The notes below the pieces were generated by a model, which ran no database searches, was not told the DNA's origin, and worked only from the letters and a program-made list of their open reading frames with translations. A stretch of DNA of 55,899 nucleotides from Ruminococcaceae bacterium UBA3818 (GTDB lineage Bacteria > Bacillota > Clostridia > Oscillospirales > Ruminococcaceae): NCBI GenBank assembly GCA_002369315.1, contig DFDW01000024.1, positions 181-56,079 on the forward strand. Reading direction: 5' to 3'. Of the stretch, positions 15,031-25,500 are shown piece after piece (the first letter of the stretch is position 1; every line of letters begins with the position of its first letter). The translations under genes were made by a program, and so were the position numbers.

Positions 15031-17625
15031 ATGAATGTACAAAGATTAACCAAAAAATCCCTGGAGGCAGTAGAAACCGCACAGAACTACTCCAGGGAAC
15101 TGGAAAATATGCAGATTGAGCAAATCCATCTGTTTTGGGCTCTGGTGCAGGATCAGGAGGGCCTGATTCCCCAGCTGCTCATCAAAATGAATTTGTCTGT
15201 GCAGCAGGTCCTGTCCGCCGTTGAGGCAGAGGCCAAAAAGCTGCCGGGCGTATCCGGCCCCGGCCGGGAAGCCGACAAAGTCTATATTTCTCAAAATCTT
15301 GATCGGGCCATGACCGCCGCGGAGAAAAAAGCCGATGCCATGAAAGATGACTATATTTCGGTAGAGCATCTGTTCTGGGGGCTGCTGGAACATCCGGACG
15401 TGGCTGTGAAAAAAGTCATCGACCAATGTCACATTGATAAAAACGCTTTTTTAACAGCGTTGATGGCGGTAAGGGGAAACACCCGCGTGACAACTGACAG
15501 CCCGGAGGACACTTACGACGCGCTGAAAAAATACGGCACCGATCTGGTCGAACAGGCGCGTCTTCAGAAATTGGATCCGGTCATCGGGCGGGATACTGAA
15601 ATCCGAAATGTCATTCGGATCCTCTCCCGCAAAAGCAAAAATAACCCGGTTTTGATCGGTGAACCCGGCGTTGGTAAAACGGCAATCGCGGAGGGACTGG
15701 CGCAGCGGATCGTCCGGGGCGATGTTCCGGCAGGATTAAAAGATAAGACCATCTTCTCGCTGGATATGGGCGCTCTGATTGCCGGAGCCAAATACCGCGG
15801 TGAGTTTGAAGAACGGCTCAAAGCGGTATTGAACGAGGTAAAAAAGAGCGAGGGACAGATCATCCTGTTCATCGACGAACTGCACACCATTGTAGGAGCC
15901 GGCAAAACCGAAGGTTCCATGGATGCGGGCAACCTGCTCAAACCAATGCTGGCACGTGGTGAACTGCACTGTATCGGTGCAACTACGCTGGACGAGTATC
16001 GCCAATATATCGAAAAGGATGCGGCGTTGGAGCGCCGGTTCCAGCCGGTTGTGGTGGATGAGCCAACGGTGGAAGATACTATCTCCATTTTGAGAGGATT
16101 AAAAGAACGCTATGAAGTATTTCACGGCGTTAAAATCCAGGATCAGGCACTGATTGCGGCGGCAACGCTGTCCAACCGCTATATCACCGACCGTTTTCTC
16201 CCTGACAAGGCCATCGACCTGGTGGATGAGGCATGTGCTACCATTCGCACCGAAATGGATTCCATGCCTGCGGAACTGGATGAAATTTCCCGTAAAATCA
16301 TGCAGCACGAGATTGAAGAAGCGGCTTTGAAAAAAGAAAACAGCCGTCTCTCTGCTGAACATCTGGCGGACATCCAAAAAGAGTTGACGGAGATGCGGGA
16401 GCAATTCCAGCAGATGAAAGCCCGCTGGGAAAACGAAAAAGCTTCTATTGGACGGGTGCAGAAACTGCGGGAAGAAATCGAGCAGGTGGGCGCTCAAATC
16501 GAGGTGGCCGAGCGGGAGTATGACCTGGACAAAGCCGCTGCGTTAAAATACGGCAAACTTCCCGAGCTGCAAAAGCAGCTGCAGGAATTGGAAGAAAATG
16601 GCGGTACACAAGAAGCCACCCTGCTTCGGGACAAAGTGACCGAAGAAGAGATTGCCAGAATCGTGGGACGCTGGACCGGCATTCCTGTTTCCCGCCTGAT
16701 GGAAGGAGAACGGGAAAAACTTCTCCACCTGGACAAGACTCTGCATCAGCGGGTAATCGGTCAGGATGAAGCGGTTCGCAACGTTGCCGATGCCATCATG
16801 CGGTCCCGCGCCGGCATTCAGGACCCTGGCCGCCCCATTGGCTCTTTCCTGTTTTTGGGGCCCACCGGCGTGGGCAAAACAGAACTGGCCAAAGCAGTGG
16901 CGCAGGCACTATTCGACGATGAACGCAATATGGTTCGAATCGATATGTCCGAATACATGGAGAAACACACTGTCTCCCGTCTGGTGGGCGCTCCTCCCGG
17001 ATATGTCGGCTATGAAGAAGGCGGCCAGCTGACTGAGGCGGTACGGCGCAAACCCTATTCTGTCGTTTTGTTTGACGAAGTGGAAAAAGCGCATCCCGAT
17101 GTATTTAACATTCTGCTGCAGGTACTGGACGACGGACGCATCACGGATTCGCAGGGCCGGACAGTCGATTTCAAAAACACCATCATCATTCTCACCTCCA
17201 ACCTGGGATCTTCCGCGATCCTGGAGGGCATCGATGAGGATGGCCAAATCTCCGAGCAGGCCAAACAGCAGGTAGAACAGATGCTGAAATCCGCATTTCG
17301 TCCGGAGTTTCTGAACCGATTGGACGAAATTGTATTCTACAAGCCCCTCACCCGGGAAGAAATTACCCAAATTGTAGATTTGATGCTGGAAGATCTGAAA
17401 AAACGCCTGGCGGAAAAAGAACTGGGGCTGGCCGTCACCGACGCCGCGAAAGCGCTGATCGCACAGGAGGGCTACGATCCTGTTTACGGTGCCCGGCCGT
17501 TGAAGCGGTACATTCAGCAAAAGCTGGAGACTCTGCTGGCCCGCTATATTCTGGAAAAAGACCCTGCTCCGGATACCATTCTTCAGGCGGATTGCGAAGA
17601 TGGAAAACTCGTCATCCGCGAATAA
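15031..17625 (+). CDS. clpB: ATP-dependent chaperone ClpB
   Basis: Hexameric cytosolic disaggregase that threads aggregated proteins through its pore together with DnaK. 864 residues, full length: an N-domain, the first AAA domain (Walker A GEPGVGKTA at about 205), a long coiled-coil M-domain (about 400-530, AALKKENSRLSAEHLADIQK), the second AAA domain (GPTGVGKTE at about 610, pore loop GAPPGYVGYEEGG) and the D2-small domain. The M-domain length separates it from ClpC and ClpA. The start follows GGGAGGG. It is cotranscribed with the ribbon-helix-helix gene and ends at a strong terminator. Confidence 0.97.
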   Translation: MNVQRLTKKSLEAVETAQNYSRELENMQIEQIHLFWALVQDQEGLIPQLLIKMNLSVQQVLSAVEAEAKKLPGVSGPGREADKVYISQNLDRAMTAAEKKADAMKDDYISVEHLFWGLLEHPDVAVKKVIDQCHIDKNAFLTALMAVRGNTRVTTDSPEDTYDALKKYGTDLVEQARLQKLDPVIGRDTEIRNVIRILSRKSKNNPVLIGEPGVGKTAIAEGLAQRIVRGDVPAGLKDKTIFSLDMGALIAGAKYRGEFEERLKAVLNEVKKSEGQIILFIDELHTIVGAGKTEGSMDAGNLLKPMLARGELHCIGATTLDEYRQYIEKDAALERRFQPVVVDEPTVEDTISILRGLKERYEVFHGVKIQDQALIAAATLSNRYITDRFLPDKAIDLVDEACATIRTEMDSMPAELDEISRKIMQHEIEEAALKKENSRLSAEHLADIQKELTEMREQFQQMKARWENEKASIGRVQKLREEIEQVGAQIEVAEREYDLDKAAALKYGKLPELQKQLQELEENGGTQEATLLRDKVTEEEIARIVGRWTGIPVSRLMEGEREKLLHLDKTLHQRVIGQDEAVRNVADAIMRSRAGIQDPGRPIGSFLFLGPTGVGKTELAKAVAQALFDDERNMVRIDMSEYMEKHTVSRLVGAPPGYVGYEEGGQLTEAVRRKPYSVVLFDEVEKAHPDVFNILLQVLDDGRITDSQGRTVDFKNTIIILTSNLGSSAILEGIDEDGQISEQAKQQVEQMLKSAFRPEFLNRLDEIVFYKPLTREEITQIVDLMLEDLKKRLAEKELGLAVTDAAKALIAQEGYDPVYGARPLKRYIQQKLETLLARYILEKDPAPDTILQADCEDGKLVIRE

Positions 17626-17677
17626 ACAAGTTTCCATTCATCACATCCAGCTATCCTCGAAAATACGGACACAAGCC

Positions 17678-17705
17678 AAAAGGGCGCCTCTGCAGGCGCC
17701 CTTTT
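17678..17705. terminator. terminator after clpB
   Basis: A perfect 12-base-pair stem (17678-17689 with 17694-17705), tetraloop CTGC, then a T-rich tract. It can act for the convergent radical SAM gene as well. Confidence 0.93.
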
Positions 17706-17720
17706 CTTTTGCAGCATTTT

Positions 17721-18635
17721 TTATGGTCTGGGTAAATCCGGCAAAACACCCGTTAAATCAAAAGCAGGAATATACGCATCATCTGCGGAAGAAAGTTCCT
17801 GTAAGAAGCCATCTTCTATTCCCTTTTGGAATAAATACGCTTCCACTTCATCGTATTCTTCCTGATACAGCGTGCGGTTGATCTCCGGAAAATTCTCCGC
17901 TTTCCCGCAGGGCAGATATTGGCTCATCAGGCTCACAAGTACCGTCCCCGCAGGGAAACTGTCTGCAATCCAGTCCAGAATCCGTTTGCTGTTTTGGACC
18001 TGACCGGGCAGGATCAAATGCCGGATCAAAACGCCGGATTGGAGCATCCCTGCTTCGTCCAGGCAATAGGGTCCTGTCTGCCGCACCATTTCCGCAATCG
18101 CTTCGCGGGCCCGTTCCCAATAATCAGCCGCCCCCGAATAACGCAGGGCCAACCGGTCATCGGCGTATTTTAAATCGGGCAGATAGATCTGCACCTTTCC
18201 CTCCAGCCGCCTCAGAGATTCCACCAACTCGTATCCGCCGCAATTGTAGACGACCGGCACCGGCAAAGGCTCTTCAAGCGACTGTGCGATTGCCCGCACA
18301 AAATGGGTGGGATTGACCAGATTGATATTATGCGCTCCTTTCCCGATCAACTCCTGGTAGATCTCCCTCAGCCGGGATACTGTGATTTCTTCCCCAAAGT
18401 TTTCTGCGCTGATACCGTAATTCTGGCAAAAAACACACCGTAAGGAACATCCGCTGAAAAACACAGCGCCGGAACCCCGTTCCCCGCTGATGCAAGGCTC
18501 TTCTCCAAAATGCAGCGCCGCACGGGCAACCACCGGAGCAAACGGCATGGAACAAGCCCCCGTTTTCCCCACTGAGCCAAAAGATTCCGGGCGTTCTGTT
18601 CCGCAGCGCCGCGGACACTCAAGACAAACCGGCAC
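17721..18635 (-). CDS. radical SAM protein, PflA-like
   Basis: 304 residues. The radical SAM cluster CSLRCVFCQNYG (CxxxCxxC) binds a 4Fe-4S cluster and S-adenosylmethionine; the N-terminal cysteine cluster CLECPRRCGTERP could bind additional iron or zinc. The layout fits the 'putative pyruvate formate-lyase activating enzyme' group whose substrate is not known; no glycyl radical enzyme is adjacent. A GTG at 18635 is chosen because AGGAGG lies eight bases upstream; a nearby ATG is in another frame. It is convergent with clpB and follows the SpoVB-like gene, with 150 bases between. Confidence 0.88.
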   Translation of the reverse strand: MPVCLECPRRCGTERPESFGSVGKTGACSMPFAPVVARAALHFGEEPCISGERGSGAVFFSGCSLRCVFCQNYGISAENFGEEITVSRLREIYQELIGKGAHNINLVNPTHFVRAIAQSLEEPLPVPVVYNCGGYELVESLRRLEGKVQIYLPDLKYADDRLALRYSGAADYWERAREAIAEMVRQTGPYCLDEAGMLQSGVLIRHLILPGQVQNSKRILDWIADSFPAGTVLVSLMSQYLPCGKAENFPEINRTLYQEEYDEVEAYLFQKGIEDGFLQELSSADDAYIPAFDLTGVLPDLPRP

Positions 18636-18785
18636 AGCATAGACCTCCTATCTTTTTCGTCCCAGCACCAAGCGATGTGGGTACATTACACGCCATATAT
18701 TCATCCACATCTGCGCAGACAATGAAAGCGTATTTTTTCGATGATACAGGCTCATTATAACACGCCGTCGATGGGATTCCCATAT

Positions 18786-20327
18786 TCATTTTTCGAAAAG
18801 TGTTTTCAAGTAAGCAGAAAGGTGAATTCCCAAAAAGGACAGGCAGATGTAAAAAATTCCGATTGCGGCGGCGACACCTGCAAAAAGGGAGCAAAGCGTT
18901 CCCCACCCCCTTTGCTGCAGATAGAAAAAAAGAAGCCAGGCCGAGCAGCCGGATGCGGCACCGGAAAGAAATGGTGCCGCAAACCAATTTCTCCATTGGA
19001 TTTTTATTTTTACCGACCGTACCACCCAGTAAAAATTCATGGCAACGCCTACCAATTCACTGCCTACGCAAGCCAGCGCGTATCCGCCGATCCCCATATA
19101 TTCCACCGTCATCCATGTAAGTAAGATCTCGCATACACCGGTGACGACAACGCTGGCGGATGCCTGCTTCTGCATCCCGATTCCATTGAGGATGCTTCCG
19201 GTCGTGATATGGTAAAAGGTGAAAAAAACGGCTGCGGACAGCGCCGGGATATGTTTGCCGGCCAGCGGATGGCGATAGATCATCTGCGCCAGCTCCTTTC
19301 CCAGCGGCAGCATGACAGACAGAGAAGCCGCGGTCAGCATACCGGTGACCTGAATCGCTTTTCCCGCTTTTCTTCGTATCTGTGCCTGGTTATTCCGGGC
19401 GCTGTATTGAGAAAAACGGGGCAGCAAAATGGTGTTGAGCGGATGGATAAAAGCGGTAGGCAGCATCAAAAGCGGCAGGGTCATGCCCACCATGATACCA
19501 AAGCTGGACAGGGCATCCTGCGACGAAACACCCGCCGCCATCAGCCGGTTGGGGATCAAAACCGTTGTCATGCTGGAGAAAAAATTGTTGAGCAATCCCG
19601 CGGCAGATACCGGTACCGCAATAGCAGCAACCTTTCGAAACATCCCTTTGGGAATGTTCACGGCGTCTTTTGCGTTTGGAAAAAATCGCTTTTCTCCCCG
19701 TTTATAAAACAAAGTGAGAATCGAAACGCTGAACACCTCGCTGATCACCATTCCCAAGACGATCATGGCGGTCGCCATGCCGGGATCGTCCGGGCAAAGA
19801 ACAATCAGGAGTCCCAGGCCGGCAACCGTCCGGATGATCTGCTCCGTCAACTCAGACACAATAGGAGGAAAGATGTATTTGATCCCGTGAAAGCAGGATT
19901 TGAAAATGTTTTCAAATCCGGTTAAGAACAAGCATGGAAGCAGCAAAAGCAACGCTTTTTTGATTTTCGGTTCCCCCAGCACAACACCGGATAAAAAATC
20001 CGAAAACAGGCAAACCGGAACGGCGGCGCAAATAAATAAGCAAAGAAAGACCAGCTGGGAAAATCGAACAACCCCCTTTACCCCTCCTGTGTTTCCGATT
20101 GCCTGATACTGCGCGCACAAGCGGGAAACCGCCAATGTCAGCCCAGACATGGTAAAAGACATGATGACCGAATAAGCCGGCATGATCAGCTGGTACATTC
20201 CCATCACTTCGGCGCCGCCAAACCGGCTCAAACCAATTCGATACACAAATCCGATCAACTGCATGCCGATGGAAGAAAGGCACAGAAAAAAGGCGTTGTA
20301 AAAAACCGATCGCTTCTCCAATTTCAT
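18786..20327 (-). CDS. SpoVB-like lipid flippase (MOP/MATE-type polysaccharide biosynthesis protein)
   Basis: 513 residues with about 14 membrane helices, of the MVF/polysaccharide-synthesis branch of the MOP superfamily. SpoVB in known sporulators is needed for spore cortex and probably flips peptidoglycan precursors. The N-terminus (FYNAFFLCLSSIGMQLIGF) and GMYQLIMPAYSVIMSFTMSG fit the family. The ATG at 20327 follows GGAGGG at seven bases and is preferred over the in-frame ATG 15 bases upstream. A CATAAAAT element at 20356-20349 resembles a sigma-E -10, with no good -35. Other paralogues (MurJ/YtgP type) are possible. Confidence 0.82.
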   Translation of the reverse strand: MKLEKRSVFYNAFFLCLSSIGMQLIGFVYRIGLSRFGGAEVMGMYQLIMPAYSVIMSFTMSGLTLAVSRLCAQYQAIGNTGGVKGVVRFSQLVFLCLFICAAVPVCLFSDFLSGVVLGEPKIKKALLLLLPCLFLTGFENIFKSCFHGIKYIFPPIVSELTEQIIRTVAGLGLLIVLCPDDPGMATAMIVLGMVISEVFSVSILTLFYKRGEKRFFPNAKDAVNIPKGMFRKVAAIAVPVSAAGLLNNFFSSMTTVLIPNRLMAAGVSSQDALSSFGIMVGMTLPLLMLPTAFIHPLNTILLPRFSQYSARNNQAQIRRKAGKAIQVTGMLTAASLSVMLPLGKELAQMIYRHPLAGKHIPALSAAVFFTFYHITTGSILNGIGMQKQASASVVVTGVCEILLTWMTVEYMGIGGYALACVGSELVGVAMNFYWVVRSVKIKIQWRNWFAAPFLSGAASGCSAWLLFFYLQQRGWGTLCSLFAGVAAAIGIFYICLSFLGIHLSAYLKTLFEK

Positions 20328-20394
20328 AAAACGACCCTCCACACAGCCATTTTATGATTGTCTTGGAAAATTCATACGCAATCGGCTTTCCACA

Positions 20395-20423
20395 TTGACT
20401 TTTGCATACCGGCATCGTAGAAT
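20395..20423 (+). promoter_or_regulatory. promoter of the full-length TauE/SafE gene
   Basis: TTGACT (20395-20400), 17-base spacer, TAGAAT (20418-20423). It is the only good promoter in the divergent region and leaves a leader of about 105 bases. Confidence 0.6.
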
Positions 20424-20532
20424 AGAAAACGGCTTATGTTTTCAGAAAATATCCGCCGGCAAAAGCCGCCGGATGCAAGGCCGGACAAGCGATTTTTGCC
20501 CGACCCGAAAACAATTTGGGGAGGAGAACAAA

Positions 20533-21297
20533 ATGGAACTCACCTGGCAAACATTTGCGATTGTTTGTCCCTTGGTTTTTTTAGGCGGATTCATGGACGC
20601 GGTAGCGGGCGGCGGCGGAATCATCACATTGCCGGCGTACATGTTTGCCGGCGTTCCGATTCATATCGCATATGGCACCAATAAATTCGGCAATAGTTTT
20701 GGCACTGCCATTGCTACATTTAACTATGGCCGCGGCGGATTTATCCATTGGAAGCCCGGCTTTGTATGCGCGGTCATGTCTTTGATTGGTTCCTGGATGG
20801 GAGCGCGTCTGGTGGTGGCCTTATCCGCGCAGACGCTGCAGTACTGCACCACCATCCTCTTACCCGCTGTCGCGATTTTTATGGTGTTAAACCGTAACAT
20901 CGGAAAAGAAGAAAAAGAAGAGGTCACCGGTAAAAGCCTATATCTGCGCAGCGCCTTGATCGGCCTTGTCATCGGCGGATACGATGGCTTTTTCGGACCT
21001 GGAACAGGAACATTCATGGTGATGGCCTTTACCGCTTTTCTTGGCTATTCCTTAATCAACGCCAGCGGAAACGCCAAGCTGGTCAACCTGGCTTCCAATA
21101 TCGGAGGGCTCATCGCTTATATCTACCATGGCAATGTTCTGTTTTTGCTGGGCATTCCCGCGGCGCTATGTTCGATTCTCGGCAATTACCTCGGTACAAA
21201 AATGGCCATAAAAATCGGTGGAAAATTCATCCGTCCGATTCTCCTCACCGCAATGGGGCTTTTGGTCGTGAAATTAGTCCTTGACACGTTTTTGTAG
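20533..21297 (+). CDS. TauE/SafE family anion exporter (full-length)
   Basis: 254 residues with about eight membrane helices in two homologous halves. The first half has GGFMDAVAGGGGIITLPAY and GTNKFGNSFGTAIATF; the second has GGYDGFFGPGTGTFMVMAF and SGNAKLVNLASNIGG. Family members export sulfite, sulfoacetate or related anions; the substrate here is unknown. The ATG follows GGGGAGGAG. It is monocistronic with its own promoter and terminator. Compare the split version at 13453-14239. Confidence 0.93.
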   Translation: MELTWQTFAIVCPLVFLGGFMDAVAGGGGIITLPAYMFAGVPIHIAYGTNKFGNSFGTAIATFNYGRGGFIHWKPGFVCAVMSLIGSWMGARLVVALSAQTLQYCTTILLPAVAIFMVLNRNIGKEEKEEVTGKSLYLRSALIGLVIGGYDGFFGPGTGTFMVMAFTAFLGYSLINASGNAKLVNLASNIGGLIAYIYHGNVLFLLGIPAALCSILGNYLGTKMAIKIGGKFIRPILLTAMGLLVVKLVLDTFL

Positions 21298-21317
21298 TAA
21301 TCTGACGCAAAAGACAC

Positions 21318-21360
21318 AAAAGGGCCCGGATACAGAAAGTTTCTGTATCCGGGCCCTTTT
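21318..21360. terminator. long perfect terminator
   Basis: A 21-base inverted repeat (21318-21338 and 21340-21360) separated by one base, with A/T-runs at both ends. It lies between the TauE gene and the convergent DUF4349 operon and can serve both. Confidence 0.93.
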
Positions 21361-21458
21361 CCATATCTGTTTTCCAAGGTTGTCGTGGTATGAGTCCGCC
21401 TGTTTTCAGAGCGCATTGTCCTGTTCTTCATGCGTTGAACCGTCTGAGCGCAGACTTT

Positions 21459-22436
21459 TTATTTTTCCTCTTTGGCGGAATTCGTCCCGGTGCCGTTCGC
21501 ATGGCACTGTTTTGTCGAAGCTGCCTTTTGGCGGCGCTTTTTCACGCAGTGCAGGCACACCCAAATCACAATTCCCGCAAAAGCCGCCCAAATCAGCAAA
21601 TACGGCAAATTCACCACAAACCATACAAAGAAATTTTCACATCCGCTTTTCAGGCGGTACAGCGTGTCCGACCAACCGGCAGCGATCCGCTGCCCAACCG
21701 ACTGATCGTGCACAGTGCTCACCCGCTGCACTTCCCGCACATACAAATTCACCGTGCTATACTCGATTTGGCTATCGTATCTGTTTTTGGCGGAATGGTA
21801 GTTTTCCAGCTGGTACCGCACTTCAGACAGGCGGCTTTCCAACTGAATGATCGCCTCCAGATCCTGCGCCGATTCCAGCAAAGCGAGCAGTCTCTCCTGC
21901 TCTACTTCCAGCGCCGTGATCCGGGACTCCACATCAATATAATCCAGCGTTACATCTTCAGAGGATTTACCGGTGTAGGTAACAGTGCCAATCGTTCCGA
22001 CCTGTGCCAAAAAATCATCCAGATTGCCGGACGGTATCCGGATGACCATCGTCCCTTCCCGGTTGATATGGTATTCAATGGAACTGCCGCTGACGGAAGA
22101 GCCCTCCAAATAGCCTCCAAAACGCTGAATCGCCTGCTCCAAATCCGACAAAAAGCGGTCAAATTCCAGTGTTTGGGCTTCCATGTCCACCGTCCAGATA
22201 ATTTTTCGATTCATCTGCGCATTGGTTTGAATCATAGTCCCGGAAGAGGTGAATGTACCGTCGGAGCCGGTAAAATATTCCGCTGTTTCCTGCTCTAAGG
22301 CAGCGCCTTCTCCCTGCATCATCATATTGGACGGCTGGGCAGCGGCTTTATCTGACAAACTGGCAGAATTGCAGCTGGTTAAAACGGACAGCATCAAGAT
22401 CATGCAAAGGCCTACTGATACCATCTTTTTTTTCAC
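21459..22436 (-). CDS. DUF4349 lipoprotein
   Basis: 325 residues. A lipoprotein signal (LCMILMLSVLTSC) gives a lipidated Cys. Then comes a DUF4349 domain with the strand-rich IIWTVDMEAQTLEFDRFL, a coiled-coil stretch (YIDVESRITALEVEQERLLA), and a C-terminal membrane helix (LPYLLIWAAFAGIVIWVCLH) with a basic tail inside. Function is unknown; the layout suggests an envelope sensor or transporter partner. A GTG at 22436 fits AGGAGGG. It lies 80 bases downstream of the FtsX-like permease and is probably its operon partner. Confidence 0.88.
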   Translation of the reverse strand: MKKKMVSVGLCMILMLSVLTSCNSASLSDKAAAQPSNMMMQGEGAALEQETAEYFTGSDGTFTSSGTMIQTNAQMNRKIIWTVDMEAQTLEFDRFLSDLEQAIQRFGGYLEGSSVSGSSIEYHINREGTMVIRIPSGNLDDFLAQVGTIGTVTYTGKSSEDVTLDYIDVESRITALEVEQERLLALLESAQDLEAIIQLESRLSEVRYQLENYHSAKNRYDSQIEYSTVNLYVREVQRVSTVHDQSVGQRIAAGWSDTLYRLKSGCENFFVWFVVNLPYLLIWAAFAGIVIWVCLHCVKKRRQKAASTKQCHANGTGTNSAKEEK

Positions 22437-22516
22437 AAAAATCCCTCCTAAAATATGCCGCAGACGGAACGGGTCTTTAATCAATAAGTGCAAAAAAGAT
22501 TCTTTTTTATTGCGGG

Positions 22517-25500
22517 CTATTCAATGGATTTTAAAGATTCCACCATGCTGACCTTTTTTAATTTGAAATGCATCACCAAATTGACCAGGAAGGAAAATGC
22601 CATCGTCAGTGCCGCGGAGTAAACAAAGCTGGCCCATTTGATCGTTCGGCCGAACATTACGATGTCTGTCTCCGCTGTGATGACTACATAATGGTGCAAA
22701 AGGACTCCCAGCCCCAACCCAATCACTGCTCCTAGCAGGGTCAGAAAAATATTTTCCCTGAAAATATAGGCGGACACTTCTTTATCATGAAATCCGAGTA
22801 CTTTAATGGTAGCAATTTCACGTACCCGCTCGGTAATATTGATATTGGAGAGGTTATATAAAACAACAAATGCCAGCGATCCGGCGGAAATAATCAGCAC
22901 CAGCATAACATAAGTCATGCTGTGTATCATATCCTTAAACTGATCTTTGACTGTAGCGGTGTCCGATACCGCCAGCACGCTGTCGGAAGAGACCAGCCGG
23001 CTGGAAATCTCCTCTTGCACTTGTTCACTCGGCTGTGCCAGAACAGACTGCACCATATTGTACGATGGCGCCTGTCCGAACGATTTCTCATATGCCTGCG
23101 GCGTCATGTAAAGATAGTTATTCGTATAATGCTCTGTGATCGCATTGATGACAACGGTATAAGACTGATGCTTTGTGTCTGTCACCGTGATGCTGTCCCC
23201 CGCTTCCACGCCAAGAAAAGACGCCATTTTTTCGGTAAGGATCACGCCTTCCTGCGATAAGGAAAGCGGATTTTTCCCTCGGCGGGTTTGAAGCGTAATA
23301 AAATCATCCAGGCGATCGGGGTCTTTTGCCACAAACAGGTAAATGTCATAGGATTTTCCACTGGGCGATTTGACTGTCATCGATTCCTGCCGGACATACA
23401 TGGACTGGCTCACCTGTTCATTGTCAAACAAAATGGTTTCCACCCGGTCCTTTTCCTGCTCGGAAATGTCCTCCTGCAGAACCGTCGTCAGGTCATAGTG
23501 ATACAATTCCCCAAACTGAATTCCCACAATATCCCGGATGGAATCATACATACCGAATCCGGTGACCATCAAAGCGCTGCATCCGGCAATGCCAACCACC
23601 GTCATGAGCATTCGCTTTTTATACCGGAACAGGTTGCGGAATGTGACCTTATAGCTGAAAGAAAGCCGGTTCCACAAAAATCCGATTCGCTCCAGCAGCA
23701 CTCTTTTTCCCGCCTGCGGGGCTTTGGGGCGCATCAGCAAAGCGGGCTGTTCTTTCATGGCATGCCCGCACGAAAACAAAACGGTAACCAAAACCGTCAC
23801 AGCGGCAGCAAACGTAGAGGCGGCGGCGGTTCCAAGCCAAAAAGGCGTGCGGGCCGGTATCATCGTGTAAAGGATTCCATAAGCGTTATAGATAATCGTC
23901 GGGAACAGATACATGCCAACCGCCAGTCCGGTAATGCTTCCTGCAATTGTCGCCACCAGCGCATAAACCAAAAACTTGGAAGCAACTGCCCCGGACCGAT
24001 AGCCCAACGCTTTTAATGTACCGATCTGTGTGCGCTGCTCTTCTACCATACGGGTCATGGTCGTCAGGCAGACCAACGCGGCTACCAACAGGAAAAACGC
24101 CGGAAAAACCTTTGCTATGGAGGAAATTCTGTCCGCATCATCGCCAAAATCTGAATGACCGGGATAATCGGTTCGATCAAAAACATACCATTCCGGCGTT
24201 TTCAGCTCTTCCAGATCTTTTTTCGCCTGGTCAAGTTCTTTTTGGGCGTCGGCGATCTCCTGGTCCGATTCCGCTTTGCCCTCTTCATATTCTTTTTCTC
24301 CGTCGGCAAACTTTTGCCATCCGTCGGCCAATTCCTGGCGGGCGTTCAGGATCTCCTGCCATCCCTCTTCTTTTCCGTCCTGGAATTTCTGCTCTTTTTC
24401 AGCCAATTGCGCCCATCCGTCATCCAATTTCGCGCGGGCCGCTTTGAGCTGCTCATAAGCATCGTCCAGCTGCCTGCCAACATCGTCAAGCTGCTGCCTG
24501 CCTTGGAGAATCTGCTGTTTCCCCGCGTTTAGCTGCGTCCAACCGTCCGCAAGGTCAGCTTCATTTTGCGCCAATTCGCTGTTGACCTGGCGAATCACGG
24601 CCAAATGATAAGCGTTTCCCTGCTGGGTCATCCCTGCCGGGTTGGAAAGGTAGTCAGCCAAATCCCCCGCCCATCCCTGGCTCGCGTCCGCCTGTGCCAG
24701 CGCTGAGAGTTGCCCCACAACCCGCGCCGTGCCTGCCGGATTCGCAGAAGGGTCCGCCAGAATGGATGAAACAGTCTCTTCGCTGGGCACCAGCGCCCGC
24801 ACCTGATCGTACTGCGCCTGTCCCTGCGACAGTTCCTGTTCTTTCTGCGCCAGGGTCTTTTCCGCCGCCTCCAGCTGCGGGAGGGTGTCGGCCAATGCCT
24901 TTTCGTAATTCGCCTCGCCCTTTTCATACTCCTGCAGGCCGGACAAATACTCCTTTTCACCGTCATTTAATTCCTGCCGTGCCTGCGCGATCTGCTCTTC
25001 CGCTTCCGCGATGGAGTCATAATATTCCTGTGTGGCGTCTGCCAGTTCTTTTTCGCCGTCTTCCAGTTCTTTTCGGGCATCCTCCAATTCCTGCCGTGCA
25101 TCCGACAGTTCCTTTTGCTGGGTCACAATGCCGTCGTCCAATTCTTTTTGGGCGTCGGCGATTTTTTCACCCTCTTCTTTTCGAACCTCTTCCAGTCGAA
25201 TCTGCGCCCGTTCTTCTCCCAGTTCTTCCAGCGACGGCGTCAGCGACAGAATTTGCCGGCGGTACTCCTGAGAATAAGATGGCAGCGTTTCCACGCCATC
25301 CGCGCGCAGGTATATTTCGGTATAACAATCCTCTAAAAAGGCCTCATTCGGCACCATGATAAATGCGTTGACCTTTCCGCTTCCAATGGTAGACGTTCCG
25401 CGGTTGATACTAATGTAAAGCGGACTTTGAACAATGCCGACAATGGTAAACCGGTTTCCGCTCAAGGTATCTGTCAGGTCAACATCGGCTTTTCCGGATG

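Noticed and set aside
24155..25359. Long plus-strand open frames opposite the coiled-coil permease
   Set aside because: Their composition mirrors the repetitive codons of the permease on the other strand; no ribosome binding sites or recognisable domains.
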